Shown piece by piece: positions 1 to 8,172 of a DNA stretch of 64,000 nucleotides (position 1 is its first letter; each line of letters opens with the position of its first letter). This DNA is from Hormoscilla sp. GUM202. Its GTDB lineage: Bacteria > Cyanobacteriota > Cyanobacteriia > Cyanobacteriales > Desertifilaceae. The notes beneath the pieces are model-generated. The model saw only the letters and a program-made list of their open reading frames with translations, was not told the DNA's origin and ran no database searches. The DNA lies in contig RFFC02000028.1 in NCBI GenBank assembly GCA_005518205.2, forward strand, positions 1 through 64,000. Direction: 5' to 3'. Made by a program: the position numbers and the translations under genes.

Positions 1-76
1 TGGTATCTCAGCCTAACATCATCTCGTCAGTTGCTCGACTAAGCAAAAATACTCATTACCAAACTGGGATGCACCC
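1..76 (-). mobile_element. End of an ISKra4-type element or derivative, running off the window
   Basis: Read on the minus strand this segment starts GGGTGCATCCCAGTTTGGTA and closely follows the left end of the complete element at 7848-9536 (GGGTGCATCCCAGTTTCGCA, then AATGAGTA and GAGATG-TGTTA blocks). The outer tip is at 76. The rest lies left of the window, so I cannot tell a full IS from a MITE. It cuts the 3' part of the methyltransferase gene. Confidence 0.7.
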
Positions 77-698
77 GCCCAACGCCCAACGCCCAACGTG
101 CAGGTATTCCATAATCATGCCAAAGAATAATAGCTCGATCGTTGGCAACAGATAGAGCTAACTTGGTATCGTTCTCAACGTAGGCATATGAGTGCGAGCC
201 GTCAATAAAAATTAAGTCAAACTTCCCTGAAAAATCCTCAGCACTGAGGTTAGCTGTATCTTCCTGAATTTGCTTAATTCGGTTAGCTGTCGAACGACCT
301 TCAAACAGGAGTGGCGTTTTATCTTCGGGAAAGAATTGTGCATTCCATCCACCAGAATTGAGGCGAGGAATCTGACCATCTGGTAAATTAATAGTTACTA
401 ATTCTGCATCACCTCTTAATTGGAGAGCTAAATTGTGGGATGTCCAACCATGATAAGTACCAATCTCTAGAACTCGCTGGGGTTGAAGCCAGAGTGTAAG
501 AGCTGCTAGCATTGCCATATCGGCGTATGAAACACCCCCATCTTCAATCACAGCACCTACTTCCAGGGATGGGAACTGGCGATCTAAACCAGGGAAAAGT
601 TTGAATAGGTGTTCGCGCCCTATTTCATAGGGTCCTGCAAACTCTGAGTTGCGTGAATCTATATCTAGAGGGTTTAAAATTGTTGAGGGATATGTCAT
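39..698 (-). CDS. Class I SAM-dependent methyltransferase, C-terminus truncated by an IS end
   Basis: Predicted cytoplasmic SAM-dependent methyltransferase of the Methyltransf_24 type, 219 aa. The motif I region VLEIGTYHGWTSHNLA lies near residues 76-91. The post-III acidic motif FDLIFIDGSHSY is near residues 160-171, followed by ILWHDYG. After WHDYGIPAR the reading continues through a short GTTGGGC repeat into the ISKra4-type end at 1-76, so the last roughly 15 residues are not native. The substrate is not evident. FkbM and other methyltransferases of surface-glycan type occur elsewhere in the window, but this gene stands alone. The ATG at 698 is the natural start. Confidence 0.75.
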   Translation of the reverse strand: MTYPSTILNPLDIDSRNSEFAGPYEIGREHLFKLFPGLDRQFPSLEVGAVIEDGGVSYADMAMLAALTLWLQPQRVLEIGTYHGWTSHNLALQLRGDAELVTINLPDGQIPRLNSGGWNAQFFPEDKTPLLFEGRSTANRIKQIQEDTANLSAEDFSGKFDLIFIDGSHSYAYVENDTKLALSVANDRAIILWHDYGIPARWALGVGRVHPSLVMSIFA

Positions 699-805
699 GA
701 CACTCCTGTAAACTATAGTTGACGTTCTTTTTTACTCAAAACACCCAATTATTGTCCGCTGCATTAAAGAATACAACACAATTAAGGCAAAGCTCCAAAT
801 ACATA

Positions 806-1495
806 CTATCTCTTGATGCTTTCACCTCCTGCTAATTTAGCCAACTTTTCAGTTAACGGATTAACGATTAGCTGGTAGATTTGATATATACTGGAAATAT
901 CCTTTAACGGAAAACGCTTTACTTGCCAAACACCATTTAGCTCACACCCAAACTCATGAGGATAAAAACGACCGAAAATCCATCCGTCAGCTTCTTTTTC
1001 TGTTGTTGTCTCAACGCGGATCCATTTCCAAACCATTTCCGCAACATCATAAATCCGAGTTTCAGGATTAGTAGGCTGTGGATCGACAATAGCAATCCAA
1101 CATTCGGGTTCGTCCGCATCAACTAAATTAGGATCGTCACATCCTACCCAAGTCCAGACAAAGGCTAGATGCTGTACTTGCTTTGCTGGATAATCGTCAA
1201 TAGGAGTATCCCCTACTAAACCATCGGCATTAACATAAAAGCGACCCAACCAAAATGGTAGTCCTGAATCGTAAGGAACTTGATGATTCAATAAACTATA
1301 ATTATCTAAAAACATATACTGGTAATCGCAAACTGCGAACAGCTTATTTGGAGATATAGGTAATATTTTTTTCGCGTTCTGCTCGGATGCGAACCGATTA
1401 TCTATAACCTTAAACAAACTTCCAACTTGCTGGTGATAAGCTAGCATGATTTTGTAGCTTTCGGTAATTTGCTCGATAATATCTTTTCTCATCAT
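806..1495 (-). CDS. Uncharacterised protein, about 229 aa
   Basis: I do not recognise the family. The protein is soluble and acidic, rich in Trp and Tyr, with no signal peptide or membrane segment. It has segments such as GLPFWLGRFYVNADGLVGD and FVWTWVGCDDPNL and a stretch resembling a binding-fold core. An upstream in-frame ATG exists at 1522. I prefer the ATG at 1495 because GGAGAG lies 9 bases before it. The gene faces the same way as the downstream methyltransferase at 39-698, but about 110 bases separate them and no operon is clear. Confidence 0.55.
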   Translation of the reverse strand: MMRKDIIEQITESYKIMLAYHQQVGSLFKVIDNRFASEQNAKKILPISPNKLFAVCDYQYMFLDNYSLLNHQVPYDSGLPFWLGRFYVNADGLVGDTPIDDYPAKQVQHLAFVWTWVGCDDPNLVDADEPECWIAIVDPQPTNPETRIYDVAEMVWKWIRVETTTEKEADGWIFGRFYPHEFGCELNGVWQVKRFPLKDISSIYQIYQLIVNPLTEKLAKLAGGESIKR

Positions 1496-1704
1496 AGCAT
1501 GTTTCTCTCCTTCTGGCCCCAAGTTTTTTCCCTGTACTCTACCACTATAACTGAAGATCTCGGATCTGTCAACCTCCCCCTGATTATTTTAACATTTTTT
1601 TCCAGTTTCTTCGGAGTGACTCCTCTAATCACCACCATCTTCACTCCTTACCCAGAAACCCTGTTTCCCAGGAGTTCCCGGGTTTACTCAATTTAGCCGG
1701 TGCC

Positions 1705-3054
1705 CTACCGTAAATCCCATGCCCGCATTTTACCAGGATTCAGCAACCCATAGGGGTCAACCTGTTTTTTAAACTCGAACTGGACTGGATCTATCTCTTT
1801 TCTACCTCCATCCTCTAAGATATAAGTATGGGGATTCGCTATAAACACCCCTTTTTCTTCGTGATAGCGAATTATCTCGTTCAGGCGGGACTCCGTGGTA
1901 AACCTCACTACTTGCAACCCGATCGGGACTGCTTCACCATTCACCCGCATAAATTCCAAGTGCATCATCACTTCATCTCCAAAGTAACGATACATGTGTT
2001 CTACCATCTGGAGATTTCGATCGGCGGTAAATCCACTCTGTAAATAAGTTAGGGCAGGATCTGCATTCCGAGCATGTAATGTAGTATGATTCCAGGTAAA
2101 TTCTCCCAGGTTGACTCCTTTACCCGCTGCTGCTGCTTTTTCATAAGTAATCTGACCGCCAAATTCCTGCACTAACTCTTGCAAGGGTTCTAAGCCAGAT
2201 TCTGCTACCATTAGTAAGGCGGCATGGCTGCCCTCAGGAATATATTCGCCCAAGGCTGTAAAATATTTGGGAATGGGCCAGGCATGAATGCTGATTAGTT
2301 TCTTGATTATCCCATCTGCGTCCCCCAAGGCTTGCCCAAATCGCGCTGCTGTCATAAAGTCACTAAAGGCGGCGATCGCCTCTACCCAAGGATAAGCGGG
2401 GGCCAGGGGAATTTCCAACTCGGTGATAATGCCATTTGTACCGTAAGCGTGATTCACTTTCTGGACGTCATCTCCCCGCAGTTCCATCACCCGGGGTTCC
2501 TCTTCCAGGGAGACGATGCGCACTGCTAACAGGTTACCCCGATCGCGCAGTCCTCCATAAGTAATCGAACCAATTCCACCGCTACCCCCACCAATAAATC
2601 CCCCGATCGTGGCGGTACGATAGGTTGAGGGGGCCATCCGAATTTCCCAACCAATTGACCGAGTTTGCTTATCCAGTTGGGCCAGTTTCACTCCCGGTTC
2701 CACCCGGGCCCATCCCGGTTTCATTTCTTTGATTTCCTGCATCCGCGTCATCTCCACGATCGCGCCGCCATGGAGGGGAACGCATTGTCCATAATTTCCC
2801 GTTCCCGCCCCCCGTACCGTTAGGGGGACTTGATGTTTGACACATGCAGCAGCAACGCGCAAGACTTCCGCTTCGTTAGCAGGACGAATGACAATATCCC
2901 CCGTTTTTCCCGACAGCAGGGGTTGGAGAACTGGGCTAAATGTATGGTAATCTTGGGATAACTTAGCCACCTGAGTGGGGTCTGTAATCATTTCCAGTCC
3001 TGACAGGGCAAGCTTCAGACTTCGAGCGTCTATTTTATTTGTTTGTTGGTTCAT
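1705..3054 (-). CDS. FAD-binding oxidase/dehydrogenase (GlcD/VAO-type)
   Basis: A 449-aa flavoprotein of the vanillyl-alcohol-oxidase/GlcD superfamily, which usually oxidises 2-hydroxy acids or similar substrates. The FAD-binding part shows the PP-loop-like VPLTVRGAGTGNYGQCVPL near residue 75. The second Gly-rich segment ATIGGFIGGGSGGIGSI lies near residue 148 and GTNGIITELEIPL near residue 206. The C-terminal FAD-oxidase part ends with the family-typical DPYGLLNPGKMRAW. The length fits a single-subunit enzyme. No His of the HG covalent-FAD motif is obvious, so the flavin is probably non-covalent. No partner genes are adjacent and the substrate is unknown. Confidence 0.85.
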   Translation of the reverse strand: MNQQTNKIDARSLKLALSGLEMITDPTQVAKLSQDYHTFSPVLQPLLSGKTGDIVIRPANEAEVLRVAAACVKHQVPLTVRGAGTGNYGQCVPLHGGAIVEMTRMQEIKEMKPGWARVEPGVKLAQLDKQTRSIGWEIRMAPSTYRTATIGGFIGGGSGGIGSITYGGLRDRGNLLAVRIVSLEEEPRVMELRGDDVQKVNHAYGTNGIITELEIPLAPAYPWVEAIAAFSDFMTAARFGQALGDADGIIKKLISIHAWPIPKYFTALGEYIPEGSHAALLMVAESGLEPLQELVQEFGGQITYEKAAAAGKGVNLGEFTWNHTTLHARNADPALTYLQSGFTADRNLQMVEHMYRYFGDEVMMHLEFMRVNGEAVPIGLQVVRFTTESRLNEIIRYHEEKGVFIANPHTYILEDGGRKEIDPVQFEFKKQVDPYGLLNPGKMRAWDLR

Positions 3055-3501
3055 CTTTTACGGTTCATTGTTCATGGTTCATGATTGTTGCATAATGATG
3101 GGACGATCGGAATACTCACTTCGCTGTCATCCCGTCGGGGCTTGCAAACCCCCGCGTTACCAGGCGGTACCCAGGTAACTCGGTAGAAGTCGGTTTTAAC
3201 CGACTAATACCATAATGCGGTAGCGACGCTAAATCTAAACTTACCAGATTTACGACCTCCATTGTACAAAAATGGAATCATCTCAAAAATGTGCAACGGT
3301 TGATTGCTGTTGCACAACTGACAATTAACAACTGACCACTTACAACTTACCACTTTTACTTGACTGCCACTAGGGTCATGTCCACCTCTCTGATTAGGTT
3401 ATTATACAGTGTACTCTGTTCCAGGAGATAATCTGTATCATCAGCCCGATAGCGCTGCGCTGGGGGCGCAGCCATTCGCCGCGCGGGAGTACCAGAGTTC
3501 G
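3055..3501. other. Intergenic stretch rich in palindromic repeats
   Basis: No gene is visible in these 447 bases. The region holds a GTCGGTTTTAACCGAC palindrome (3189-3204) next to a degenerate copy of the GGGGG-TTTTAACC-CCCCG repeat seen more fully at 14096, 14848 and 36117. A GC-rich hairpin-type repeat (about 3445-3505) directly abuts the broken methyltransferase gene. Confidence 0.6.
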
Positions 3502-3934
3502 CTAGGAATATATAGTCTCCACCAAATCGAAGTTAACATTCAGATATAGACCCAGTGGCGTAGTCGCATCTCCCCTCGCCTGCCACTCTTGGTTCAGTTT
3601 TTGGGAAAACATGCTCAAACCAAGTGATTGACCGCACGTGGGTCGGATCGTGAAGTAAATCGTCGTGGCGATGGCGGGGGAATTTCACATGCACCTTCGC
3701 CCCTGCTTTACAGATCCGATACATCTCCTGAATGATTTTCAGATAAACTTCCGTCTGCTGTCCGAGATGTTCCAGTACGCGAGATAGTTCCATCTCCACC
3801 ACCGTATTGTCCCCCCACGGCCAAGGGAATGTCCCCAAATCTAACCCGACGTCGGGATTTCCAAACTTGTCCACATTGATGTAGCCTTCGAGATGTTTAG
3901 CGCCACAGCCCAGATTTAAGCGTAAGTCCGACAT
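3502..3934 (-). pseudogene. Frameshifted, truncated SAM-dependent methyltransferase
   Basis: From the ATG at 3934 the frame reads MSDLRLNLGCGAKHLEGYIN, a classic motif I of small class I methyltransferases. It continues through ELSRVLEHL and KVHVKFPRHRHDDLLHDPTH. Near 3615-3635 the frame breaks. A second frame then carries the expected continuation SMFSQKLNQEWQARGDATTP and LGLYLNVNFDLVETIYS, closed by TAG at 3502-3504. A GC-rich repeat follows where the rest should be. The gene therefore looks both frameshifted and 3'-truncated. A sequencing error could explain the frameshift but not the truncation. Confidence 0.75.
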
Positions 3935-4127
3935 AATACTTTTGTAAATTATTTGTAATATAGCAACTCGCAATGACAAATAAAATGCCAAACCTTGAAT
4001 TATTCTATATCCGATCGATAGGAAGTTGTTGCGCGAATTGCACACAACAACTTCCTTCAGATCGAGACAATGACCCGCCTCAACCCTACAGTGATGCCAC
4101 CGTTCCGGAAAAATCGGATATCACTGC

Positions 4128-5231
4128 TTAATCGGCACGCTTGCCAGCAATAAAGTTCTCCGTCATCCGATAAGCTTCGTCATCCGTATACTGTTTGGGC
4201 GGATGCTTCATGAAATAGGCGGAAGGTGAATAGAGAATACCACCCTTTTTGGCATTGAGGGCTAGTTTGCAGCAGCGGATGGCATCGATCGAGACTCCCG
4301 CCGAATTGGGCGAATCTTCTACAGACAGACGCATTTCCAGATTCATGGGCACGTCCCCAAACAGTTTGCCCTCCATGCGAATGAACGCCACCTTGTTATC
4401 TTTTTGCCAGGGCACGTAATCGCTGGGACCGATATGGATGTTCTCCTTTTCCAGGCGATCGCTCATCACCGCTTGCACTGCCTCGGTTTTGGATTCTTTC
4501 TTCGAGTTCAGGCGACTGCGGTTGAGCATATTCAGGAAGTCAGTATTGCCCCCGGTATTAATCTGGTAGGTGCGTTCTACCTTCACCCCCCGCTTCTTGA
4601 ACAAGTCCGATAGGGTGCGGTGAGTAATTGTGGCACCCAGTTGCGCTTTGATGTCGTCCCCAATGATGGGTATGTTGTTCCGTTGGAATTTCTCTGTCCA
4701 GAGGGGATTGCTAGCGATAAACACTGGGATGCAATTGATAAATCCTACTCCCGCATCCACTGCACATTCAGCATAGAAGCCCGTTGCTTCCTCCGATCCT
4801 ACTGGCAGGTAATTGAGCAAGATTTCCGTGCCCGACTCTTTCAATATCTTGACAATATCTGCTTTCTCCGGTTCGGGTTCGTCGCTGAGAACGAAAGTAT
4901 ATTTATCCTCATAATTCTTCATGTGCTCCGATAACCCATCCAGCACCTTGCCCATACTTACTTTCACCCCAGTTTTGGGCAGGTCGGAGCAAAAGACAGT
5001 CGTGCAGTTAGGTTCGGCAAAGATAGCTTCATGCACTTCTTTGCCAACTTTGCGGCGATCGATGTCAAAGGCAGCGACAACTTCCATATCGTAGGGCTTA
5101 TAGCCGCCGATGTCCCAATGCATCAATCCGATCGCCTCTTCGGGCTCTTTTCCCTTGTAATATTCAATCCCTTGAATTAATGAACTCGCACAGTTTCCTA
5201 TTCCTGCGATCGCTATCTTAATTTTCTCCAT
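4128..5231 (-). CDS. Inositol-3-phosphate synthase family protein
   Basis: An NAD-dependent myo-inositol-1-phosphate synthase-type enzyme of about 367 aa, the short actinobacterial/archaeal-like form that cyclises glucose-6-phosphate. The Rossmann start is IKIAIAGIGNCASSLIQGIE. Family segments include EILLNYLPVGSEEAT, GFINCIPVFIAS, GDDIKAQLGATI, TYQINTGGNTDFLNM and the C-terminal EDSPNSAGVSIDAIRC. An ATG at 5246 is in frame. I chose 5231 because GGAG lies 9 bases upstream and the product then starts directly at the Rossmann strand. The product could feed inositol phospholipids, soluble inositol or glycans. The gene looks intact and monocistronic. Confidence 0.88.
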   Translation of the reverse strand: MEKIKIAIAGIGNCASSLIQGIEYYKGKEPEEAIGLMHWDIGGYKPYDMEVVAAFDIDRRKVGKEVHEAIFAEPNCTTVFCSDLPKTGVKVSMGKVLDGLSEHMKNYEDKYTFVLSDEPEPEKADIVKILKESGTEILLNYLPVGSEEATGFYAECAVDAGVGFINCIPVFIASNPLWTEKFQRNNIPIIGDDIKAQLGATITHRTLSDLFKKRGVKVERTYQINTGGNTDFLNMLNRSRLNSKKESKTEAVQAVMSDRLEKENIHIGPSDYVPWQKDNKVAFIRMEGKLFGDVPMNLEMRLSVEDSPNSAGVSIDAIRCCKLALNAKKGGILYSPSAYFMKHPPKQYTDDEAYRMTENFIAGKRAD

Positions 5232-5580
5232 CAATTTCATCTCCATACATCACAGTAATCTTTTCTCGGTTCATTTCTGTTGCCAACGCTTTGGCCCTAA
5301 CTACTACGCTGCTCGTGAGCGCGCGCTCGACAGAACAGACCAAGATTGACTTGTGGTATGAGCAACTACTCATGCAAGTCAGGTAGCTTCGCAGCTTCTT
5401 CTCGCTGCTTGAGGGCCATCCCACAGGAGCTACCGGTCCTCGTCCGGGCCTAATCTGACTAGTTAGCGTCTTGCCAACATGTCAACTGTACAAAATAACA
5501 AATTTTAGATTTACTGTCAAGTCTGCCCCAAAAATCTGCCAACGGGCGCAAGACCACACCCATTTCAAACCCCAAGGTCG
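5232..5580. other. Intergenic region with no gene recognised
   Basis: I see no convincing gene here. The minus-strand reading ALKQREEAAKLPDLHE followed by a stop (about 5355-5405) could be the tail of a decayed gene, perhaps a transposon protein, but I cannot identify it. The region leads into a tandem repeat and then the IS at 5713. Confidence 0.4.
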
Positions 5581-5660
5581 AGGTTTTAAACCCCAACCGA
5601 GAGGTTTTAAACCCCAACCGAGAGGTTTTAAACCCCAACCGAGAGGTTTTAAACCCCAAC
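5581..5660. repeat. 21-bp tandem repeat, 3.8 copies, each with a GGTTTTAAACC palindrome
   Basis: Units at 5581, 5602, 5623 and 5644 read AGGTTTTAAACCCCAACCGA plus G. The first three are identical and the fourth is partial. Each unit contains the dyad GGTTTTAAACC. Because the period is 21 the plus strand can be read as a heptapeptide repeat RGFKPQP, but there is no supporting gene context. Confidence 0.9.
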
Positions 5661-5831
5661 AGTGGGGCACCGGTTAGATTGGGTATCGAGCTCCCAGGAG
5701 AAACCTCACTGGGGGTGTAATTAAAAGTGACACTCAATCATGAACCGGCGATGTCATCAAAACTAATTGGTAGGATCAAGCGTTAATATCGCCAGTGAAT
5801 ATCTGGCAATATTGACCCCCGAGATTTATAT

Positions 5832-5939
5832 TATTGCGTTTCTCAAATTGATGTGATATAACATGGTGCGATGAAATTCAGACAGGATAAGGTTTTCAGC
5901 GATTTACCCAAATATCACACTTATTTGATAAATGCTATA
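5832..5939. mobile_element. MITE-like element with TATAGCATTT-type ends
   Basis: The left end TATTGCGTTTCTCAAATTGA and the right end, read inverted, TATAGCATTTATCAAATAAG match well and both continue to GTGATAT. The roughly 108-bp unit lies inside the ISKra4 element, 3' of its transposase. It is related in its ends to the units at 7412-7564 and 26429-26525. TA at the tips suggests an IS630/mariner-type parent. Confidence 0.65.
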
Positions 5940-6010
5940 TATATGTTCAGAGCGCTCTCATGGCAGAAAAATGATGGTCGTCTGGTGACTGGTGAGAGTC
6001 TCAATAACTG

Positions 6011-7387
6011 TTAGACGGCGCCGATGAGGGGAGTCTCTTGATAATAATTGAACCAATAGGATTGCCAATCATTATTAACTCTTAATATCCTTAAAGCTAA
6101 CATATCATCAGCTTTTTCAACTGTCCACCAAGAACCTGTTAATTTCAAACGGTTTTGAATTACATAACGATGTGCGCTCTCAATTTCTCCAGAGCCAATT
6201 GGTAAATCAGCATCAATAGCACTTTTGTAGTCTAAGTATTCAAGCCGGTTTTTGATGTATCGTGTACAAACTCGGACGGGAGCAAATTTATCAGCTAGAT
6301 GTTCTGGTTCCATACGAGTTGATAAATTCTTTAATACTTTGAGGAGCTGATTTTTTTTGAGATCTTGCTTTTGTTGTTTCAACCATTTTTTTTGTTGCTG
6401 TTCATTTCCAGGAGCAGCGGCGGCTAAATATTCACACAGATGATAAAAATCTATTAGATAGCTAGCACGTTCTCCAAACAAGCGCCTTACCTGATTAACA
6501 ATCCAACTGGCTCCATCTCCAATGGCATGAACTTTAGTATTGCTACCTATACCAGCCCGAATTGCACTATGCAGTAATTGGTTTCCTGCATCATTAACAG
6601 TACCTACTGTACCTCCAATAAGTGACTGTTTTTGGCCAGGAATTTCCACAAGTGATAGGCGAGCTTCTTTCCAACTAAGCTTTCGGTTTTTTCGGCGATC
6701 GACAATTTGAACATCATCGGTTGCTGGCGTCGTGTTCACAATTGGAATCATCGTGCCATCCATTTCTGTAATTATCTGATCTACTCCATCTCGATGGGGG
6801 ATTTCGGATGCTAAATTTTGAGATAGTTTAACCGCATGTGCATGTTTTTGAGTAATCGCTTGTGCCGAACTAATCGGTACAGTTATACCGTAATGTTCTT
6901 TGAGCTTTTCAGGGATTTTTCCAAAAGATACATCGGCTCCAAAATCTGTAATTGCTCGTTGTAATGGTAAAGAATAACCTCGACAATGTATTTGGGCCGA
7001 TGATGAAAACGGTCTAAATACTTTTTCCGTTTTTACGCAAATAAATGTTTGTTCTATAACTTGGATAGTTCCGAACAGGCTATACCAATATAGTTGCTTT
7101 TTTCTCTGACGGCGCATCTCAGGAGATTTCTCACAAGCTAAGGCTTTTTTTTTCTCTTGGGAATTGGCCCAATCTTGAAGAGCATCATTTCCCAGTTTTT
7201 GGAGTTCCGAGACAACTTCTAATTCCGCAAAGCTCGCTGTTTCACAATTATCATCCGGATTTTCAACAAGATCTAAAATAGATAAAACACGAGCTGATAT
7301 ATTGGGATGAGCCTGCAATCTTAGAGCTAATTCATAAGCGCTACTGGTTAGTTCAACCGTTTGATTATGATTCATGAATTCAGACAT
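6011..7387 (-). CDS. ISKra4-family transposase
   Basis: A 458-aa DDE transposase. Candidate catalytic positions are the Asp in ITEMDGTMIPI (about residue 208), the Asp in AIGDGASWI (about 292) and the Glu in the conserved LPIGSGEIESAHRYVI block (about 405). That block is followed by the family-typical LKLTGSWWTVEKADDML. Between them lies the DFYHLCEYLAAA helix. The frame is open from end to end and the flanking inverted repeats are intact, so the element may still be active. The gene lies centrally in the IS and reads toward its left end. Confidence 0.88.
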   Translation of the reverse strand: MSEFMNHNQTVELTSSAYELALRLQAHPNISARVLSILDLVENPDDNCETASFAELEVVSELQKLGNDALQDWANSQEKKKALACEKSPEMRRQRKKQLYWYSLFGTIQVIEQTFICVKTEKVFRPFSSSAQIHCRGYSLPLQRAITDFGADVSFGKIPEKLKEHYGITVPISSAQAITQKHAHAVKLSQNLASEIPHRDGVDQIITEMDGTMIPIVNTTPATDDVQIVDRRKNRKLSWKEARLSLVEIPGQKQSLIGGTVGTVNDAGNQLLHSAIRAGIGSNTKVHAIGDGASWIVNQVRRLFGERASYLIDFYHLCEYLAAAAPGNEQQQKKWLKQQKQDLKKNQLLKVLKNLSTRMEPEHLADKFAPVRVCTRYIKNRLEYLDYKSAIDADLPIGSGEIESAHRYVIQNRLKLTGSWWTVEKADDMLALRILRVNNDWQSYWFNYYQETPLIGAV

Positions 7388-7411
7388 AGGACTTTAGCTC
7401 CATAGTAAACT

Positions 7412-7564
7412 TATATTGCATTTCTCAAATTGATGTGGTATATTTTCGATCGCCTAGCAAGTCATTGCGAGGGGGATGACCGCGCTCAACTTATGCTTTC
7501 ATAGAGTTAACCCCCCGAAGCAATCTCACCAATCGCATATCACATTAATCTGAGAACTGCTATA
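7412..7564. mobile_element. MITE-like element with TATAGCAGTTCTCA-type ends
   Basis: The left end is TATATTGCATTTCTCAAATT and the inverted right end TATAGCAGTTCTCAGATTAA; both continue into GTG(G/A)TAT. The interior contains a TCATTGCGAGG...GAAGCAATCTCA segment common in cyanobacterial repeats. The unit is nested inside the ISKra4 element just upstream of its transposase. Confidence 0.65.
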
Positions 7565-7945
7565 ATAATTATATAACATAAGGGTAAAAAAATCTCAAGG
7601 GTCAAGGCAGAATTCACCTAAGAAGTGGTTCCATCCACTGGCCATCACTGGCGGAGATCTGATACCGCCGGTCATACAGAGGTAAAACCCCCGGACCGGT
7701 TAATAATGCCTAAGTGTCACTTTTAATTACACCCCCTCACTGGGGGACACAGAAGGCTCCGCATAGTACCAACGGGTTTTGACCACACCCCTCCGCGAGG
7801 TCACGACTTGGGTTTTTCGCGGCTGTGATGAATTGGCTCAAACTCTTGGGTGCATCCCAGTTTCGCAATGAGTAGAAATGCTTAGTCGAACGGGTTCCGA
7901 GATGGTGTTAAGCTGAGACAGTCGGTAAACGCTCCCTCTAAAACT

Positions 7946-8164
7946 ATGAATCCTGAAAATTTAGCTCAAATTAAAACCTATGCTTTGGGAATAGCCGCCT
8001 TGTTGTATGAGGAGGCCCAAGGGACTGTTCCAGAGCAATTGAAAACACTCTCAGGACTCGAAGCTACAGTCCGTGGGCAGTTGCTTCAATACGTCAGTCC
8101 AGAGATTGCCCTTTTTTTATCGAAAGCACCAGTGGCACCACCGCAGGGCGAACCCGAATCTTAA
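7946..8164 (+). CDS. ISKra4-type transposase, N-terminal frame
   Basis: This 72-aa frame starts MNPENLAQIKTYALGIAALL and carries the N-terminal helical segment of ISKra4 transposases, ending in YVSPEIALFLSKAPVAP. The downstream frame continues the protein. The run CTTTTTTTATC at 8111-8121 is a plausible slippery site for the frameshift many IS elements use to make the full protein, but a simple mutation is equally possible from sequence alone. Confidence 0.7.
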   Translation: MNPENLAQIKTYALGIAALLYEEAQGTVPEQLKTLSGLEATVRGQLLQYVSPEIALFLSKAPVAPPQGEPES

Positions 8165-8172
8165 ACAGCATT

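Larger units (their letters stand above)
5713..7734 (-). mobile_element. ISKra4-family insertion sequence, 2022 bp, with 9-bp target duplication
   Basis: The ends are inverted repeats starting GGGTGTAATTAAAAGTGACA, matching for about 22 bases. They are flanked by an identical 9-bp direct repeat CCTCACTGG at 5704-5712 and 7735-7743. GGG tips and a 9-bp duplication fit the ISKra4 family. The element carries one transposase gene (6011-7387) and two small MITE-like inserts, one on each side of it. Confidence 0.88.

Noticed and set aside
1469-1696. Plus-strand hydrophobic frame upstream of the uncharacterised gene
   Set aside because: It overlaps the start region of the minus-strand gene, has no RBS, and shows no family pattern.
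5581-5660. CRISPR array
   Set aside because: Contiguous 21-bp units without spacers and no cas genes in the window.
5471-5677. Plus-strand frame with RGFKPQP heptad repeats
   Set aside because: The repeat arises from a 21-bp DNA tandem array; no RBS and no protein-like sequence outside the array.
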